Source of the DNA: Cranoglanis bouderius
Taxonomy: Eukaryota > Chordata > Actinopteri > Siluriformes > Cranoglanididae
Length of the DNA: 64,000 nt
Reading direction: 5' to 3'
Assembly (NCBI GenBank): GCA_023630585.1
Contig: CM042560.1
Location: 11,782,001 to 11,846,000, forward strand
The translations under genes and the position numbers were made by a program. Below are positions 34,350-63,786 of the stretch, piece after piece. Each line of letters starts with the position of its first letter. The stretch's first letter is position 1. The notes under the pieces are model-generated. The model was given only the letters and a program-made list of their open reading frames with translations, did not search any database and was not told the origin of the DNA.

Positions 34350-37160
34350 AAAACAGTCATGATTTCAGTCATTTCAGTAATCTGTTTTTTGTTTTTTTGT
34401 ATTATTAATGCATTTCAGTAATTTAAGGATTATTTAATTAATTTCTACCATCCAAATGGTAAATTTAGGAGCAGTTTTGCTGCATTTATTCTCATGTATG
34501 AAGTATTTGGTGATGAGGATTTAAAAAAAAAAAGAAAAAAAAGGAAAAGTTAATTCCATCTTCATGAATATGAAGAAATAGCAAATTATATCTTTAAGAG
34601 AAAGAGATTGCCAGAGGGAACAAAATTTTTTTTACATTCATAAAATAGATGTGGTATACTTTCTATTTCCAATTCACAACATACATTCAAGTCAGATAAA
34701 TCCAAAGAATAACAATGGAATTGCAAGCATACCCCTTATGTGGAACAAGAATGAAATTCTTGTATCTTATTGTGAATACAATATTTATAAGGAATATCCC
34801 CATATTTGTTTCTGGGGGAAACAAATAATGCTGATATCTGAAATAGTGAGGTTAGCCTTAGTATTTCTGTACAAGATATTCCAATAAAAAATATTCCAAG
34901 AAGCAGTTAAAAATGTTATGATATAGCTTGTTCAGAAATTATTTCTGATCTTGAGGTGCATGTAATGTTTGTCTCTTTTTATTGAAGAAATATGGTCAAG
35001 GGCCCTAGATGTTAATTAGCATTATTACAGAAAGCCCCAGGCACACATTCTGTGTTAATTTCTCATTTATATTTCATATTAAACTAAGAGGACATCCCCC
35101 AAAGGACACCACCTCTGTTTGATTGGTTTGAATCCTTGTTTTCTGTTTGTTCTGTTGTTTAAAACAGAGGCACTTTGCAGCAACTAGATGGCGGTATAAG
35201 GCCATGAATCTCTGTAGCATTTTCTACGAATATTGCCAGCTTTTACATTGCTGGGCCAAAAAATGTATGGTAGTCAGTTCCTGTATATTATCAGCATTAG
35301 TTGAACTTTTTACATTTTACATAAATTCTTCTAAATTCTCATTAAAAAAAAAAATTCTGATAAAAATTACATAAAAATTAGTTGGTTTGCTGAATGTTTT
35401 TTTTTTTTTTAAACAAACAACTATTTCACCACATGATTTAATTCTCAAGCCCCCCATAAAATGGTTTGTGGAGTGTGTGTCTGAGAGCCAAGAAAACACT
35501 AGTTACAGATGTGTTTTTTATGAACCCCAGATAACCACCAGGGGCAGTGTCTAACATCTGGATATCCCCAGTGTGTGTACAAATGTATGCCAAGACCTTC
35601 AACAAAATTAAAGTGTCAAGTGATTTAGTATTTGTTATAAATACCTGGACACCATTTCATTTCTGTCCTTGGAACCTACTCATCGTGCACCCATCAGGTC
35701 GATGGCTGATCCAGATGATGGGGAACCATTTTGTTCATATAACCAGGGTTTTCTCCATAATTAGTATTCGATTTCACTCCTTCTAACCATTAAAAGTAGT
35801 GTCTAAGACCTGGATGCCCCTGCCACAAGGTCATGAGGAACTGAATTACCTGTGGCTGACTGGGAAGGTGTTCGCCGATGATCACACCTCTCATACCACC
35901 TGTTGACCTTGTAGGATCTTGAGAAAATATATGGTGATGCCCAGGTACCTGCAGTGAGTGCAGACATCCTGGACGGGCACACCTCTCAGTAATATCCATT
36001 AGGAAGAAACACTTCTCATGGACAGGCATGTCACAGTATAATGCATACAAAGATGAATAATAAATGATCAATGCTCATTACCTGATACTTTCAACAAGAA
36101 TGTAAGAACACAGATTATTTGAATTTCTACTTTTTCTTTTAATGTTTAATTTAATTTCTGAAAACAAGTTTGTTCCTGGCCTGAAGGAGCATCCAACAAC
36201 CAAACAACATGGTCCTAATTCTTTATTTGGACATAAATTCATCAACTGCATATGTTCTAGGAAGAACAACGTTACTTCCTGCACTCATGAATACTTGTTT
36301 AAAACGATCCGTAGGACTTTAGCTAGCTAAATAGCTTAAAAATAGGTCTGTTGTAAGAAAAAAATGATGACATCAAAGATCACAAAGAAGAATAACTGTA
36401 TTACAGCACAGCAGTGACAAATTACATGAAGCACTTTAGGTTCTTCGGAGTCGAAGTGAACCTCAAACAATATCAGCTCAAACATTTTATACTGTTTTTC
36501 AAACCAGGTTTTCCCACCCATAATGTAAATGAAGTCTCGCTCTAAATGTAAATTACGGATAACATTTGACGCAATCACTTTCCGTTCTCACATTATTTAG
36601 GTCCTTACAGATGTGACCACCCAAATGGTGAGATGATGGGATTGTCTAGGCAGATATCTTTCTGAATGATAATTCCAGTCACTCTCCACTTTGTTCAGGG
36701 ACGGTTCTTGTGTCCCACTGCTGCTCCCATGCTATAACAGATTGAATGTCACTTCAGGTGGTATTGTCCATATATTACCGAGACCAAGATGAATTGTCCC
36801 TATGTTAATTAAGACTTTCTGGTAGATTAACTTGTTATAACACCTACCATGGAGTGGAATCTGCTTAGAGGCAATCTGTAATTTCTTACAATGTAGACAC
36901 AATACTAATGGCTTTTATTAATATAGATAATAGTTAGAGAAGTATTTATTTTTAAGCCTTTGTAAAGTAAAAGATAAAGTGTATAATAGCGATTTCTGGG
37001 TCAGTTTCCAAACAAGTCAACTAGATAGTTACTTAAACTCCATCCACAGCTTCTTTTCCTTTTCTGACTGAGTAACAATGTTCCTATAGAATATAACCTG
37101 ACTAAAGCATGTGACGATACCTAACCCAAATAGCAAGCATACGCTGAATGTTGGCCAAGA
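34350..37160. other. Intergenic between taf1a 3' end and dusp10 5' end, nothing recognised
   Basis: AT-rich sequence with A/T homopolymers. Degraded copies of a TTCTAACCA...GTGTCTAA...CTGGATA motif lie at 35526-35566 and 35776-35822. No credible exon. Confidence 0.35.
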
Positions 37161-37176
37161 TTTTTATTGTATGTTA

Positions 37177-37200
37177 AAAAAAAAAAAAAAAAAAAAAAAA
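37177..37200 (+). repeat. Poly(A) run
   Basis: Pure A run of about 24 bases; a second, similar run is at 37698-37720. Confidence 0.9.
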
Positions 37201-37261
37201 GACCGATTCACCATCAATTTTCTCACTGAAGCATAGAAAGACTCATAGCTGGCTACAAAAA

Positions 37262-37400
37262 GCATTTGCAATTGTGACATATGCCAAACTGGGGGGATCT
37301 GTCTACATGCATGCTGTAAAGACAGTGTGAGGAAACCGGAGAACCCAGAGGAAACCCATGCAAACACAGGGAGAATGCAAAACTCCACACAGACAATAAC
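37262..37400 (+). repeat. Widespread teleost interspersed repeat, copy 1
   Basis: Contains GAGGAAACCGGAGAACCCAG, AGGAAACCCATGCAAACACA and AACTCCACACAGACAATAAC. This string is found very widely in fish genomes. A longer copy is at 48237-48535. Confidence 0.65.
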
Positions 37401-38702
37401 TAAAGCGTGATTGATACATCTTCACTACTTTTTCCTCACAGACTTGTTTTGATAGCTTCTTGGTCTTCATAATGCTGTTTGTTTGGGTCTGTTCTCTTCC
37501 CCAGAACAGTGAATTTAAATTTGCCCTTTATAAGATTGAGGTTTTTTTTCCCCAAGCTCAAACCATCAACTCATTAAACTTATTGCTGTTTTAGTTATTA
37601 ATTTATTATGCTAACAGACCTAGAAATCATGCATAACCTCCAAGGTATGTGTTTTCAGTTATTTGTGCACTGGAGCAGCCATTACCTGAATAAGCAAAAA
37701 AAAAAAAAAAAAAAAAAAACCACGTTTCTCTAACCACACTCCATGCAGCCGTAGGGAAAAATGAGTTGTGGTTTTATACATCCAAACTATTTTATCAAAA
37801 GATATCTTTAACATACAAGTGAAAAACACCTTTATGATTGAATTTATGACTGAACAAACCCACTCTGATGATGATGATCAGAAGAATTCACTCCCTGTGA
37901 GAATGAGTAGTGCACGTTCAAGGTTAGATCACATGTAATATGTGTTTCCATATAAGGCACCAAGCCAATATCTACGGTTTCATTTTTTTATAGTCTCAGT
38001 TTTAAGTTTTGCGAAGAAACACAAGCAATATTTAATGGCTGCAGAGCAAATCATTGCTCTGAAAATCTTCATTTTTGGGAAGCAGAGACCCAGGGGTCAA
38101 AGAACTGACTGCAAGACAACTTTTCAGAGGGACAACAACCTGGACTCTTCTGTTGTTCCTAATAAAATTAAACAAATGAAATTACTTTGGTCTCTTTTAG
38201 TAAACCCTCAGTCTGCACCAATGAAGAGAAACGAAGTGAAATCTTGTAAGAAAATGTGTTTACTTATAATCCTCCAAGTAAATTAGCAGGGGCTGATTTA
38301 TAGAATAAACACTGGAGATTTATAGAAATATAAACACTGGAAGGGTGTTTATTCAGTGGTAAACAACAAGGATTTAAAAAGGGTTTGGTTAAACAACTGC
38401 AGCAACAAGTAACTGATCCTTAAGCTATTTTTGCCTTTGCAATGCTTATTGTAACACTAAACATCTACACCTCAGGCCAGTAGTAGCTTTCTGGAACCCC
38501 TGCTTTAAACATACTACATATACAGTGCTTAATTTTTCAGTAGTATGCAGCAGACCATCAACAGATGTAATTTTTACAAAATTACTCATTTTTTAACAAA
38601 AAAATTACTAATAATTTTAGAGGAGTCTACTTTAATTTTACCTTCTGAAAAAGTACTTCAGTACAACAAAGAATACATTAAGGACAAAACAGCTCATAAA
38701 AT

Positions 38703-38860
38703 AAAAAGCACTAAGGCACCCCCTCTCTGTGCCAGGTGTTCCATATCATGGCCTGCTCTCTGACCCAAACTTCCTAACAAGCCAGGATATGTGAAGAAAA
38801 GAATTTCACTGTGCTGTAATGTATGTGTGACAAATAACGGCTGCTTCTTCTAAAACCTGA
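38703..38860 (+). repeat. tRNA-SINE 3' portion
   Basis: GTGCCAGGTGTTCCATATCA, GCCTGCTCTCTGACCCAAAC, GAATTTCACTGTGCTGTAAT and GTGACAAATAACGGCTGCTT, ending in TTCTTC. This is the 3' half of the SINE family whose other fragments lie at 1328 and 27163. Confidence 0.65.
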
Positions 38861-38984
38861 GAACACCCTTGTGTCCATACACAGCTGTACAAATCAAAAA
38901 CACAAAACAGGAAATGCCACAAATCTGTACAATAATATCCTGCAGGGTAATTTCAAGATATTTTAACATCTTACTTTCAAAACA

Positions 38985-54771
<15,787 letters not shown>

Positions 54772-55067
54772 ACCTTGCTGTTTCTTTAAAATACGTTAGC
54801 AGTTTCTCTACTGAAAGCGTTTCTGCTTCTCAGGGACCACGTGCTCTGCGGGAACCAACATGAACTCAACACCTCTAATTAAGCTTTAATTAAACTCTAC
54901 TTTCTGGACTCTTCTCATGAGGTGGCTAAAAAATAAACACACAACAACAGCCACAAAGCTACAAAGCCATCTGTCTTTTTGCGGCATTACACTAACAATT
55001 TAGCTCATTTTACTTCCGGGTTTGATAAGAGTTTGTCAAAATAAATGTCCCCTAGCAATACTTCTAC

Positions 55068-55092
55068 TACTGGTGATGATGATGATAATAAT

Positions 55093-55137
<45 letters not shown>

Positions 55138-55168
55138 AATATTACTATTATTATTATTATTATTAAAG
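55068..55168 (+). repeat. GAT/CAT/TTA trinucleotide tract
   Basis: GAT units, AAT units, about 15 CAT units and then ATT units in series, about 300 bases upstream of the taf1a ATG. The poly-His reading frame across it is an artefact. Confidence 0.95.
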
Positions 55169-55489
55169 CAATGAACATAAATACCATAAGCACAAATAAA
55201 AAGTTAAAGCTTGAGGGGAAAAAATCACAGGGAACAAAAACAACAATGGATTGTGCCTCAATAAAACTATATACGGATTACTCTGTCAAGTTCACGTCGC
55301 TTATTTATATCAAAACATACTTTTTTTGTTTAATCCATTCATTTCATATTAATGTCATTAAAGAAATGTTACATATAAAAAATAAAAACAGCGAGCCAAC
55401 CCAAATCCATTAAAATTAACTAAACTAGTCCTTCAATTAAGAAGAAATTCTGGCTTATTAAAGGAAGAAGCATAGTGTCCTGTTACTCC

Positions 55490-55770
55490 AAGACATCAGT
55501 ATGGACTCTTGGTTTCTCTCCATATTTCGGCCTTTTCATGTGCTGTATCTCTGCTTATTACGCTGCTAAATAATAATATCTCAATTCTCGCAGACGTGAG
55601 TCAAAAGTGCTTCCACTTCTGCTTCTGAGAAATTCTTCTTTTTAGCTGTTTAGTAATCATTTTGCACTTTCCACTTTGTGAACTTTGCCTTTTATGGAGT
55701 TTTGTGGGCGTCACTAAATGCAAATCAGTTGTGCTGTGCACGTGCACAGTAAACAGTTTTACAAAAAAAA
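55490..55770 (-). mobile_element. PIF/Harbinger fragment (Myb-like companion ORF)
   Basis: The minus strand at 55651-55591 reads TAKKKNFSEAEVEALLTHVC, the start of the Myb/SANT-like protein of Harbinger elements. The flanking segment TTTTGTGGGCGTCACTAAAT recurs at 43998-44018, so the two insertions are related. Confidence 0.65.
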
Positions 55771-55814
55771 CAACAGCTAAGGTATGGTAAATTTGACTCA
55801 TTTTCTGTTCACTT

Positions 55815-56060
55815 ACATGTAAATGGTAAATGGTCTGCACTTATATAGTGCCTTTTAACCTTCACAGTTCTACAAAGTGCTTTACACTGTGTCTCATTCA
55901 CCCATTCGCGCACACACTCACACACCAATGGCAGCAGAGCTACCATGCAAGGCACTAGCCTGCCATCGGGAGCAACTTGGGGTTGTCTACGACACTTGGA
56001 GGACGTGGAGTCATGTGGACCAGGAATCAAACCACCAACCCTACGATTAGTGGACAACCC
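55815..56060 (+). repeat. Widespread teleost repeat
   Basis: AATGGTAAATGGTCTGCACT followed by TATATAGTGCCTTTT, CATTCACCCATTCGCGCAC and GGCAGCAGAGCTACCATGCA, ending CCACCAACCCTACGATTAGT. A very common fish repeat. Family not assigned. Confidence 0.65.
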
Positions 56061-56097
56061 ACTTTTAAACCCCTGTTATGATGTCCACCCATATACA

Positions 56098-57038
56098 GTA
56101 CAGTCCCCTCTGAAACTATTGGAACAGCAAGGCTAATTCTTTGGTTTGTGCAATACACTGAAGACATTTGGGTTTGAGATGAAAAGATGAATATGAGACG
56201 ATAGATCAGAATTTCAGCTTTCATTTCCTGATATCTAGATGTGTTAAACAACTTAGAACATGGCACCTTGGGTGGCAGACCACCCTATTTTTAGGTTAGC
56301 AAAAGTATAGGAACTGTACAGTCTTACAGTAAATTAAAGTAAATAACACATAATATTTGGTTGCATATCCCTTGCTTGCAATAACTGGTGATTTTCTTGG
56401 CCCGTCTAAAACCTTCCACTTTTCTTCCTGATGAAGTCCTTTGTTGAGTTAGCAGTGTATTTAGGATCATTGTCTTGCTGGATGATGAAGTTTCTCCTGG
56501 TTAATTTGGATGCATTTATTGGTAAATTGGAAGACAGATTGTTTTTGTAGACTTCTGAATTCATTCTGCTGCTACCATCATGAGTTCCATCATCAATAAA
56601 GATTAGTGAGCCTGTTCCAGAAGTAGGCATGCAAGCCCAAGCCATGACAGTACCTCAACCATGTTTCACAGATGAGCTTGTATGTTTTGGATCATGAGCA
56701 GATCCTTTCTTCCTCCACACTTTGGCCTTTCCATCACTTTGGTAGAGGTTAATCTTGGTTCCAGAACTTTTGTGGATCATCTCTGGATTTCTTTGTGAAT
56801 TCCCATCTGGCTTTCTGCTTCTTACTGCTGATGAGTGGTTTGCATCTTGTGGTATGGCTTCTATATTTCTGCTCTCAAAGTCTTCTTCGAACGGTGGATT
56901 CAAACAAAAGGTGCCATGTTCTAAGTTGTTTAACGCATCTAGATGTAAGTATCAGGAAATGAAAGCTGAATTCTGAGCTATTGCGTCATATTCTTAATTT
57001 GATCTCAAACCCAAATGTCTTCAGTGTATAACAAAAAT
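56098..57038 (-). mobile_element. Tc1-like transposon, internally decayed
   Basis: Terminal repeats are about 180 bp (CAGTCCCCTCTGAAACTATT inward; inverted copy from about 56908, outermost bases lost). Minus-strand transposase pieces: WACMPTSGTGSLIFIDDGTH (56640), FIIQQDNDPKYTANSTKDF (56480-56430) and KINLYQSDGKAKVWRKKG (56770-56700). The region holding the catalytic Glu is missing. Confidence 0.85.
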
Positions 57039-57219
57039 GTAATGTCTTCATCCTTTCTAAGAATTCATATTTTATATGTATATGGAATAGAAATATCAAA
57101 ACATGGGCACAAACGAGCACGATAAGAGTTCATGTAACACTGGCAATTTTGTTTTACATGGTACTTCATGTTTGGTTGTGTAAATAAGTGCCTGACTGTA
57201 AATGTAAATATTGACAATG

Positions 57220-58783
57220 GCTAATAGTGTATTTATTTCTTCATGTAATGCTTTAATTTAGTTACACAGATTATTGTTAATGTATAGTTGTAGTTTTTTT
57301 TTTTTTTTTAATTATGTGTGAACTATAAGCTCCAGGTTATTAAATCACAGTAAATGTGCAATGTTTTTAGCATGAATTTCTATCAATTTTATCTGTTTAT
57401 CTACAAGCATATGCATACAGTGCACACGGTACATAAAACAATTCCCAAAATACACAATTGACAAACATTTTACTGGTATAAGGCATTAAATACATGACAG
57501 CAAGTTTTAAGCTGACAACAGAGTGTTTTAGCATGTTTGCATTAACTAGATAACATTAAAATCAAGTTACATTTGATAATACATCTCACTTTTTACAGAA
57601 CCATTGTTTTATCTAATGGGTTTTACATACATCAACTGGTCACTTTATTGGGAACACTATACTAACACCGGGTCTACCCCCTTCTGGGCTCTCAGAACAA
57701 CCTCAATTCTTCATGGCATGGGTTCCACAAAGTGTTGGAAATATTACTCTGAGATTTTGGTTCATGTTCCCATGAACTGCTACAAATTTATAATCCATAA
57801 TAACCGATTTATAATGAATTATAATCAATAATATTCTACTTATAATCATTGCCATTTAAAATCAATGCATTGATCCAAATAGTCCATTCGTTACACCCAT
57901 GGTTATGACACACTGCTACTGAACTAGGTGGATAGTGCTGAATGAATTATTGTTATGCATTGTTTGAAACCTTTCTCTTCGTTTTCAACTTGTTGCCATT
58001 ACAATGACTTGCTAACTACAATCTCGGCTGTTTGATTGACTTTTCTGTCCGATAGGTCCCCTTTCATGTGCCAAATGGATGCGAATGAATAAAATTTTAC
58101 ACTCTGCTAAATGTGCACACTACCAGTATTTTCTTTTAACTCTTAATGTTAAAACAATACATGCTTTTTTCCATTTGTAATATATTTTAATAGCCAGCAT
58201 CCATTTACAGACTGATCAGTTTGCTTATAAGTTATGAAGAATGTGTATATGTGTTTCAATTTAGTTGCTCTACAGATTAGTGACCTTTGCACCTTATTCT
58301 ACAATATTACCCAACATCCGTTTTACTCAAAACAACTAGAGATTTAGAGTTTGGATAGCAGTAAGATGTTTTAACATTGAAAGAAAAAAAAGTTCAGTTT
58401 GCATAAAAAGCTTGAACATGAAAGAAAATAATTACTTTCAGTTAAATAAAACTGACAAATTGTGGTCTTTCGTGCAGCGCTTTCAGCATTTTAGTGGGCT
58501 TCAATACAGGGTGAAATATAAATATAAAATTGGAGAAATGTTCTATTGACTACACTTGTCTTGTAGAACACTTCATGGAGTAAATGACTAATTTTGTGCA
58601 AAAAAACCCCAAAACAAACAAACATAAAGTGAATCTGTTACATTAACATGAGTATTACCTACCACCTCTGTATTTTAGATCTCATACAGCTATGAACAAT
58701 CAGCCAGTTTTGATTAATCATGTTAGGACTTAATGAACCAGAAAAGTATCTACTCTCGCATTCTCAGACGTTCCTGTAAGTGC
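57220..58783 (-). other. brox 3' UTR candidate
   Basis: AT-rich sequence after the brox stop with no coding signal. Minus-strand AATAAA candidates are at 57649-57644, inside a Tc1-like fragment, and at 57237-57232. The boundary is inferred. A long 3' UTR would carry the Tc1-like fragment at 57637-57765. Confidence 0.3.
57637..57765. mobile_element. Tc1-like fragment
   Basis: CTGGTCACTTTATTGGGAAC then ACACCGGGTCTACCCCCTTC and TCTTCATGGCATGGGTTCCA: the terminal end and first coding bases of the family also seen at 29440-31262. Confidence 0.65.
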
Positions 58784-61700
58784 TCAAGAGATCACGCATC
58801 CAGTGTCTTTCTGGGGCTTGAGATCAGGTTCCTTCACAGGCTTAATCTCCTCCTCCTGCTTGGGTTTCATAGTTGCCTAGGAGCAATCAGAGAATTAATT
58901 TGTCAATAGATCTAGCCAGCATTTGAATGTTGCTATGTCTTTCAAATATAACAAAAATGATGTTTTTTGTAATTTACATCTGCTTAATTGGTCATCTAAT
59001 ACCTTGTCATCTTTTGGTCCTCTAGTGAGATCGAATGTGGCGTAGACCTCAGGAGTACACTGGCTGCTGAGAGCAGGAAGCTCAAAGTTAACGGGCTCCG
59101 CCAGACCATAACTTGCCTTCAGCTCCAAAGCAGGTGCCTCTGCAGGCACTTTATGGAAGTATCTGTCAAACAAAAACATATCTTTAAAAGTTTCTATAAA
59201 CCATAAAGTTTTTAAATAAACTGTGGCTGGTTCTGCAAGATGCTCAATAAAAGTTACCAGCTAATTTCCTTATAAAACTGCACAAATTGTACCAGAGACT
59301 ACTATTTTAATTTATTTTTATTTTTTTGTCACACCAAATATTGACTTTGTTTCATTTACTACTGTTTACTGCTCTTTACTGTATTTTTTATTTAGAAACA
59401 TTTCATGTAATTATTTTGAAGGCATCTTCGCTCTACAGCATTTCTTTGCATGTGTCTAAAACTTTTGCATAGTAATGTATGTACATTTTCCTGTGAACAT
59501 TATTCCAGGTACATGTGTATCTGGGGTTGTAGTCAATCATCTAACCAAGGCCAGTTCACTCAAGTCAGTTTTCCCCAAACTGATCTTCAGGGACCAAACA
59601 TGGTCCACATCTTTCAGCCCCCAACACCCCAAACCAAGCAAACAAGACTGAACAAGCTATTCAAGAGATTCACTACCTACCAGTTTGACAGTAGGAAACT
59701 CACGTGCTGGTCATCGGTTATGAATTTTGGGGTATTAATGGGCTAGGTGTAAACTGAATTACATATCCTGATTACAAATACATGATCAGGTTACGTAAAT
59801 CAGAGTCGATGAGCAGGAGCTGCACGTGACCATATATTTTGTTACTAATGACATAGCCTCAAACAAATTTAAGTCGAGAAGCTATCACACTTGACTTATG
59901 CTATAGATTACTATCTAGTGAATATTTAGAGTAAATCCCATAATCGGCAGTTGAGACTCGACAACATGCAGTCATCCGCCGTAATGTCTAGCAGCTCGTT
60001 TTGAGTGGTTTTAGCTTTAAACGTACCTTTGTTCACCTGTGTTTGAGGTCATATCATTAACCAGGGTTGCCAGGTTTCAGGAAAATTTCCAGCCCAACTA
60101 CATCTTAACAAGCACACAAAATACCTTAAACTAGACTTTTTTCTTTTAATTTCTGGTGTACGGCCATTATCCACTCCATAATCCTCATTTCCCTCTCCCA
60201 ATATTTGAAATATATCATACAATGGAAATGGTTCTGTACATCATAGACACACTGCCTGGACTTATACTTTGCCATTTTGTGGAAATTTATTTCATTTAAT
60301 TCAGATTATTCAGTAAAAAGATTTTTAAAATAGCCCAATCTGGCAACCCTGTCATTAACTGTCCTGTTTGCTCCTCCTCCACTGAAAATGCTCATAGTGG
60401 GAGCATGGGGGACACAAAAACTTGCCCCTATGGATGTATGGATGTCTATCAGCACTTGTTGCAGTTCCCATTTCTGACCACTGCAATAATAACTCTATGG
60501 GAATGTGGGAATATGTGTGTTATGGTGTACAGCATGTCTGTCCACATACTCACATGAAACCATTTTCCCTCTGACATTTCTCCAGAGTGTTTTTGATCTC
60601 GCCGCCGAGCTTCCTGAAGAAGAGCTGTTCAGATGGCTTGGCAGTGCTGCCTGGGCCTTTGGTTTGACGGTATTCTTTACACAGTGCCTCTGCACGCAAA
60701 TAGTCTCAAGGGGGGAAAAGAAAAAAAAAAGAAAAAAAGAAAAAACCTGATTACAATACAACCCAAATGAGCCATTTAGAATATTTGGGCCCAAATTATA
60801 ATTCCACATATCTGAGATACAAATGTGTGTAAAAATGATAAAAATGTATTCTTGGAATAACCTCCTTCTAATCTGTAAATACTCACATTTCTCGGCCTCT
60901 TGTAGTGATCTAATGGCTTCGCCACACTTATCAGTAGCAAGGAGAGTCTGTCCAAAGTAGCAGTGTGCCTGTGATAGAAAAAATACGATTTGCCACATTT
61001 AGGTGTGAATTGAAGCTGAAATACAATCTGCTATAAAATATCAACGCCAAGATGGATAATCATGAGAATACTCTTTTCACCTTGTGAACACATTGTAAAG
61101 TGATTAAAGTGATTAAGGGATTAAAATTTGGAAATTACAGTGCATGACACACACATCAGTACTGCTCTCATGATGTAATCTTTTGTGTGAAAACCTGTAG
61201 CCACGCCAGCTGCTTGCAGATGAGATTAAGGATCTCTGGTCTTTCTGTCAGTTTTGCTTAATTGTTGTCACACAGCTGTAGCAAATCAGCACTGATATTA
61301 ATAAAGACTTACATAAGCCATGTAAAAGTGCTGCTTCAACTGCAAGTACTTTCTCCATTTATTGCTGCACTCAGGGTCCAGAGTGTTCAGAGTATGATCT
61401 AGTAAGATGGAAAGTTTATTCACTGGGACATGTCAATATGCAAATAACACATAGGTTACACATTTCCATGCTTCTTTATTAGTGTTATCTCAAACGTACC
61501 AGCCTTTTGATAGTAGTTTGCTGTCTCAAGTGCCAAAGCTGCAATAAGGCCAGCATTATGCTTCAGTTCAATGGCACGAGCAATGGTCACTAAACGGAAA
61601 GGGAGAAATACAATGCCCAAAATGATTTGTTTGTTCTTGCAATACACCAGTGGGGTGGAGAAAGTAAACAGAGGATGTAAAAAAAGAACGTTCTTTCCAC

Positions 61701-63786
61701 ACCTTCTTGAGCCTCTGCTTGACTCTGCACAATGTATGTGTCAATTACCCTGGGCTCCATGTCTCTGCCTTTCTCTGCTGGCGTGATGAGGCGTGGTATC
61801 TGAACCTCCTGGAATGAAGAAAGGAAGAAATCTGTCAAGCATCTACAGTAAAGATATATCATAAACTACTAGTAGAAAGGTAGCAGGTATGAAATATACA
61901 CACTAAACATCGAAGCATGATTTTTTGTCCCTAGAGAAATTTACCTTGAGGTACTTGAAAATTCCAGCCGCAATTTTCAGATTCTTATGAACATCTTTCG
62001 CCTCATCCTCAGTGATGCTATGATTAAAACGTTACATAGATGGTACATTAGGTAGTTAACAATTACATGTACTTATCATACATGACTTCATATTAGGGCT
62101 GTACAAAAAAAAGAGAATAAAACTTTGATATCCCGTTTTTTTTTTTTCTCAATGCAATAAGATTCAAATAAAATTATTTGCACTTGGGCACCCATTTGAC
62201 ATAAAACAAAGACTGGTACTATTCCCCCTTATTCACTGTGACCAATGAACTCATTGTCATTGTACCATGTGACCTCCTATTTCTAGTATACACTGCACTC
62301 GTGGAGCTCTCTTATGGATTTTTTAATAGCATTTATTTTTGACCAGACTACAGGCTAATGAAGTATATGTTTGCCAGAATTAATTAAAAATGCACACAAG
62401 CTATAATTCACAACCAACCACTAGGAAAATGTAGCTACCACTGTCTGCTACAGTAAAGGAGCTGGTCAGTGTAAAGTATGTAATAATGTAATATACACAC
62501 TGTTTCTTATAACTGGTGCATCAAAGTATTATAAGAATACCTGAGTTCAAGTTCGACCGGATTTTACTGATACCGATAACTAAGTTGGGCAGTGCCTGCT
62601 GATAACTGATTAATCAACTGAGTTTTTAAAATTTATACTGAATGAAATCATAACACTCAAAGTAAGTTTATTACAAAAATAAACAGTACTGACTGTACCA
62701 TCAAAATGTACTGTACTTTTTAAAATAAAATAAATATATAAATATTTATATATTAACTATTAATAAATATTAAAGTAAATAAAAATATACATCCAAACTG
62801 AACCAAAAAGTAACACTTCAAATAACAAATAAAAATAAAGACATCCAAAATGAAAAAAAAAAAACACTTCAAATAAAAAACAAAATTTGTCGGTGATAGC
62901 CTCTAGAGGCCGCTCTCGTACTGTATACTGACCGCGGACCCTTCTCAGCCGCTCCCGCAACGGACACAACCAGGAAAAACTATCGGTGTGGATTCTTGCC
63001 AATAACTGAAAGTTCCAGCAATCAGTTATTGGTGCCAATTAATCAGCAAAACCAATCAATCGGTGGACCTCTAGTTCAAGCAGCCGATAGTGTCAATGTG
63101 AATACTTCCACTACACTGAAATACCCTGAAAATTCACATCGAACATGAAGGAAGCTACTGAAGAAAAATACTTTAGACACTTGACCTTGCTGCAACTTAG
63201 ACAAATGCACAGACACCCCAAAAGCATAATGCCTCTACCACTGAATGGTGTCAACACAAAAAAAAAAGCCAATCATAATTCCTATTTCATCAGGAATCAT
63301 GCAGCCCCACTTTCATTCTCCGTTGTAAAGGATAAATAAGAACTATTGTACCCACTTTTCCTTTCCTGCGAGCCTTGATGCAAATTTGGTATGCCAAACA
63401 GCAATGTTAAACCCCATGGATACCAGCTCAAACACAGCATCTTGTTGAGAACTGAATAAGAAAAAAGAAATACAATTCTATATTATTTATATTATTGCTA
63501 CATTGCAATAGAAATTACATATTGCATTAAACGTTTCCTTAAATGATTGATCAATAGACACTTTCACACATGACAGGAAATAAATGATAAATGTAATAAC
63601 ATTTATTTAAGAAAAGCTTCCACGTGTCACAGACATGTAGTTACTGAGGTACTATTTTCTTATATTTCTTTCTCTGTAGGTTACATTACCTTGGTGTGTT
63701 TCCTTGCAAAGTGTCAGTCCACTTAAAGTTCTGAATGAAGCGCAGTTTGTTCTCTTGTGTAGTACCATCCAGAGATACAATGAACC
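58784..63786 (-). CDS. brox: brox, BRO1 domain and CAAX motif containing (partial, N-terminus off the right edge)
   Basis: Ten coding exons on the minus strand: 63786-63690, 63451-63356, 62017-61945, 61808-61703, 61589-61500, 61398-61313, 60968-60887, 60704-60554, 59162-59003 and 58876-58784 (TGA 58786-58784). Phases agree throughout, giving 343 full codons before the stop. Landmarks: NKLRFIQNFKWTDTLQ, QQDAVFELVSMGFN, SRLAGKENITED, IAAGIFKYLK, VTIARAIELKHNAGLIAAL, YYQKADHTL, DKCGEAIRSLQEAEK, RENGFIYFHKVPAEAP and a C-terminal CVIS CAAX box. The family has a banana-shaped Bro1 domain that binds ESCRT-III CHMP4 proteins, and is membrane-anchored by farnesylation. It is linked to nuclear envelope stress through nesprin-2. 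About 70 N-terminal codons lie beyond 64000; 63787-64000 is intron. The CAAX box is intact, so lipid anchoring is expected. Confidence 0.97.
60062..60351. mobile_element. hAT-type MITE with perfect 8-bp target duplication
   Basis: 290 bp, ends CAGGGTTGCCAGGTTT and the inverse of CAGGGTTGCCAGATT. Flanked by identical TCATTAAC (60054-60061 and 60352-60359). No coding capacity. In the brox intron between 59162 and 60554. Confidence 0.92.
62030..63350. other. brox intron, nothing recognised
   Basis: The intron between exons 63356 and 62017 is AT-rich, with a segment (62540-63080) of somewhat higher complexity that may be a decayed repeat. Confidence 0.35.

Noticed and set aside
55083..55140. Regular short repeats that could suggest a CRISPR array
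   Set aside because: Simple trinucleotide repeat without spacers, in a vertebrate genome.
55045..55413. Open frame encoding a poly-histidine protein upstream of taf1a
   Set aside because: Produced by the CAT trinucleotide tract; no splice signals, domain or conserved start.
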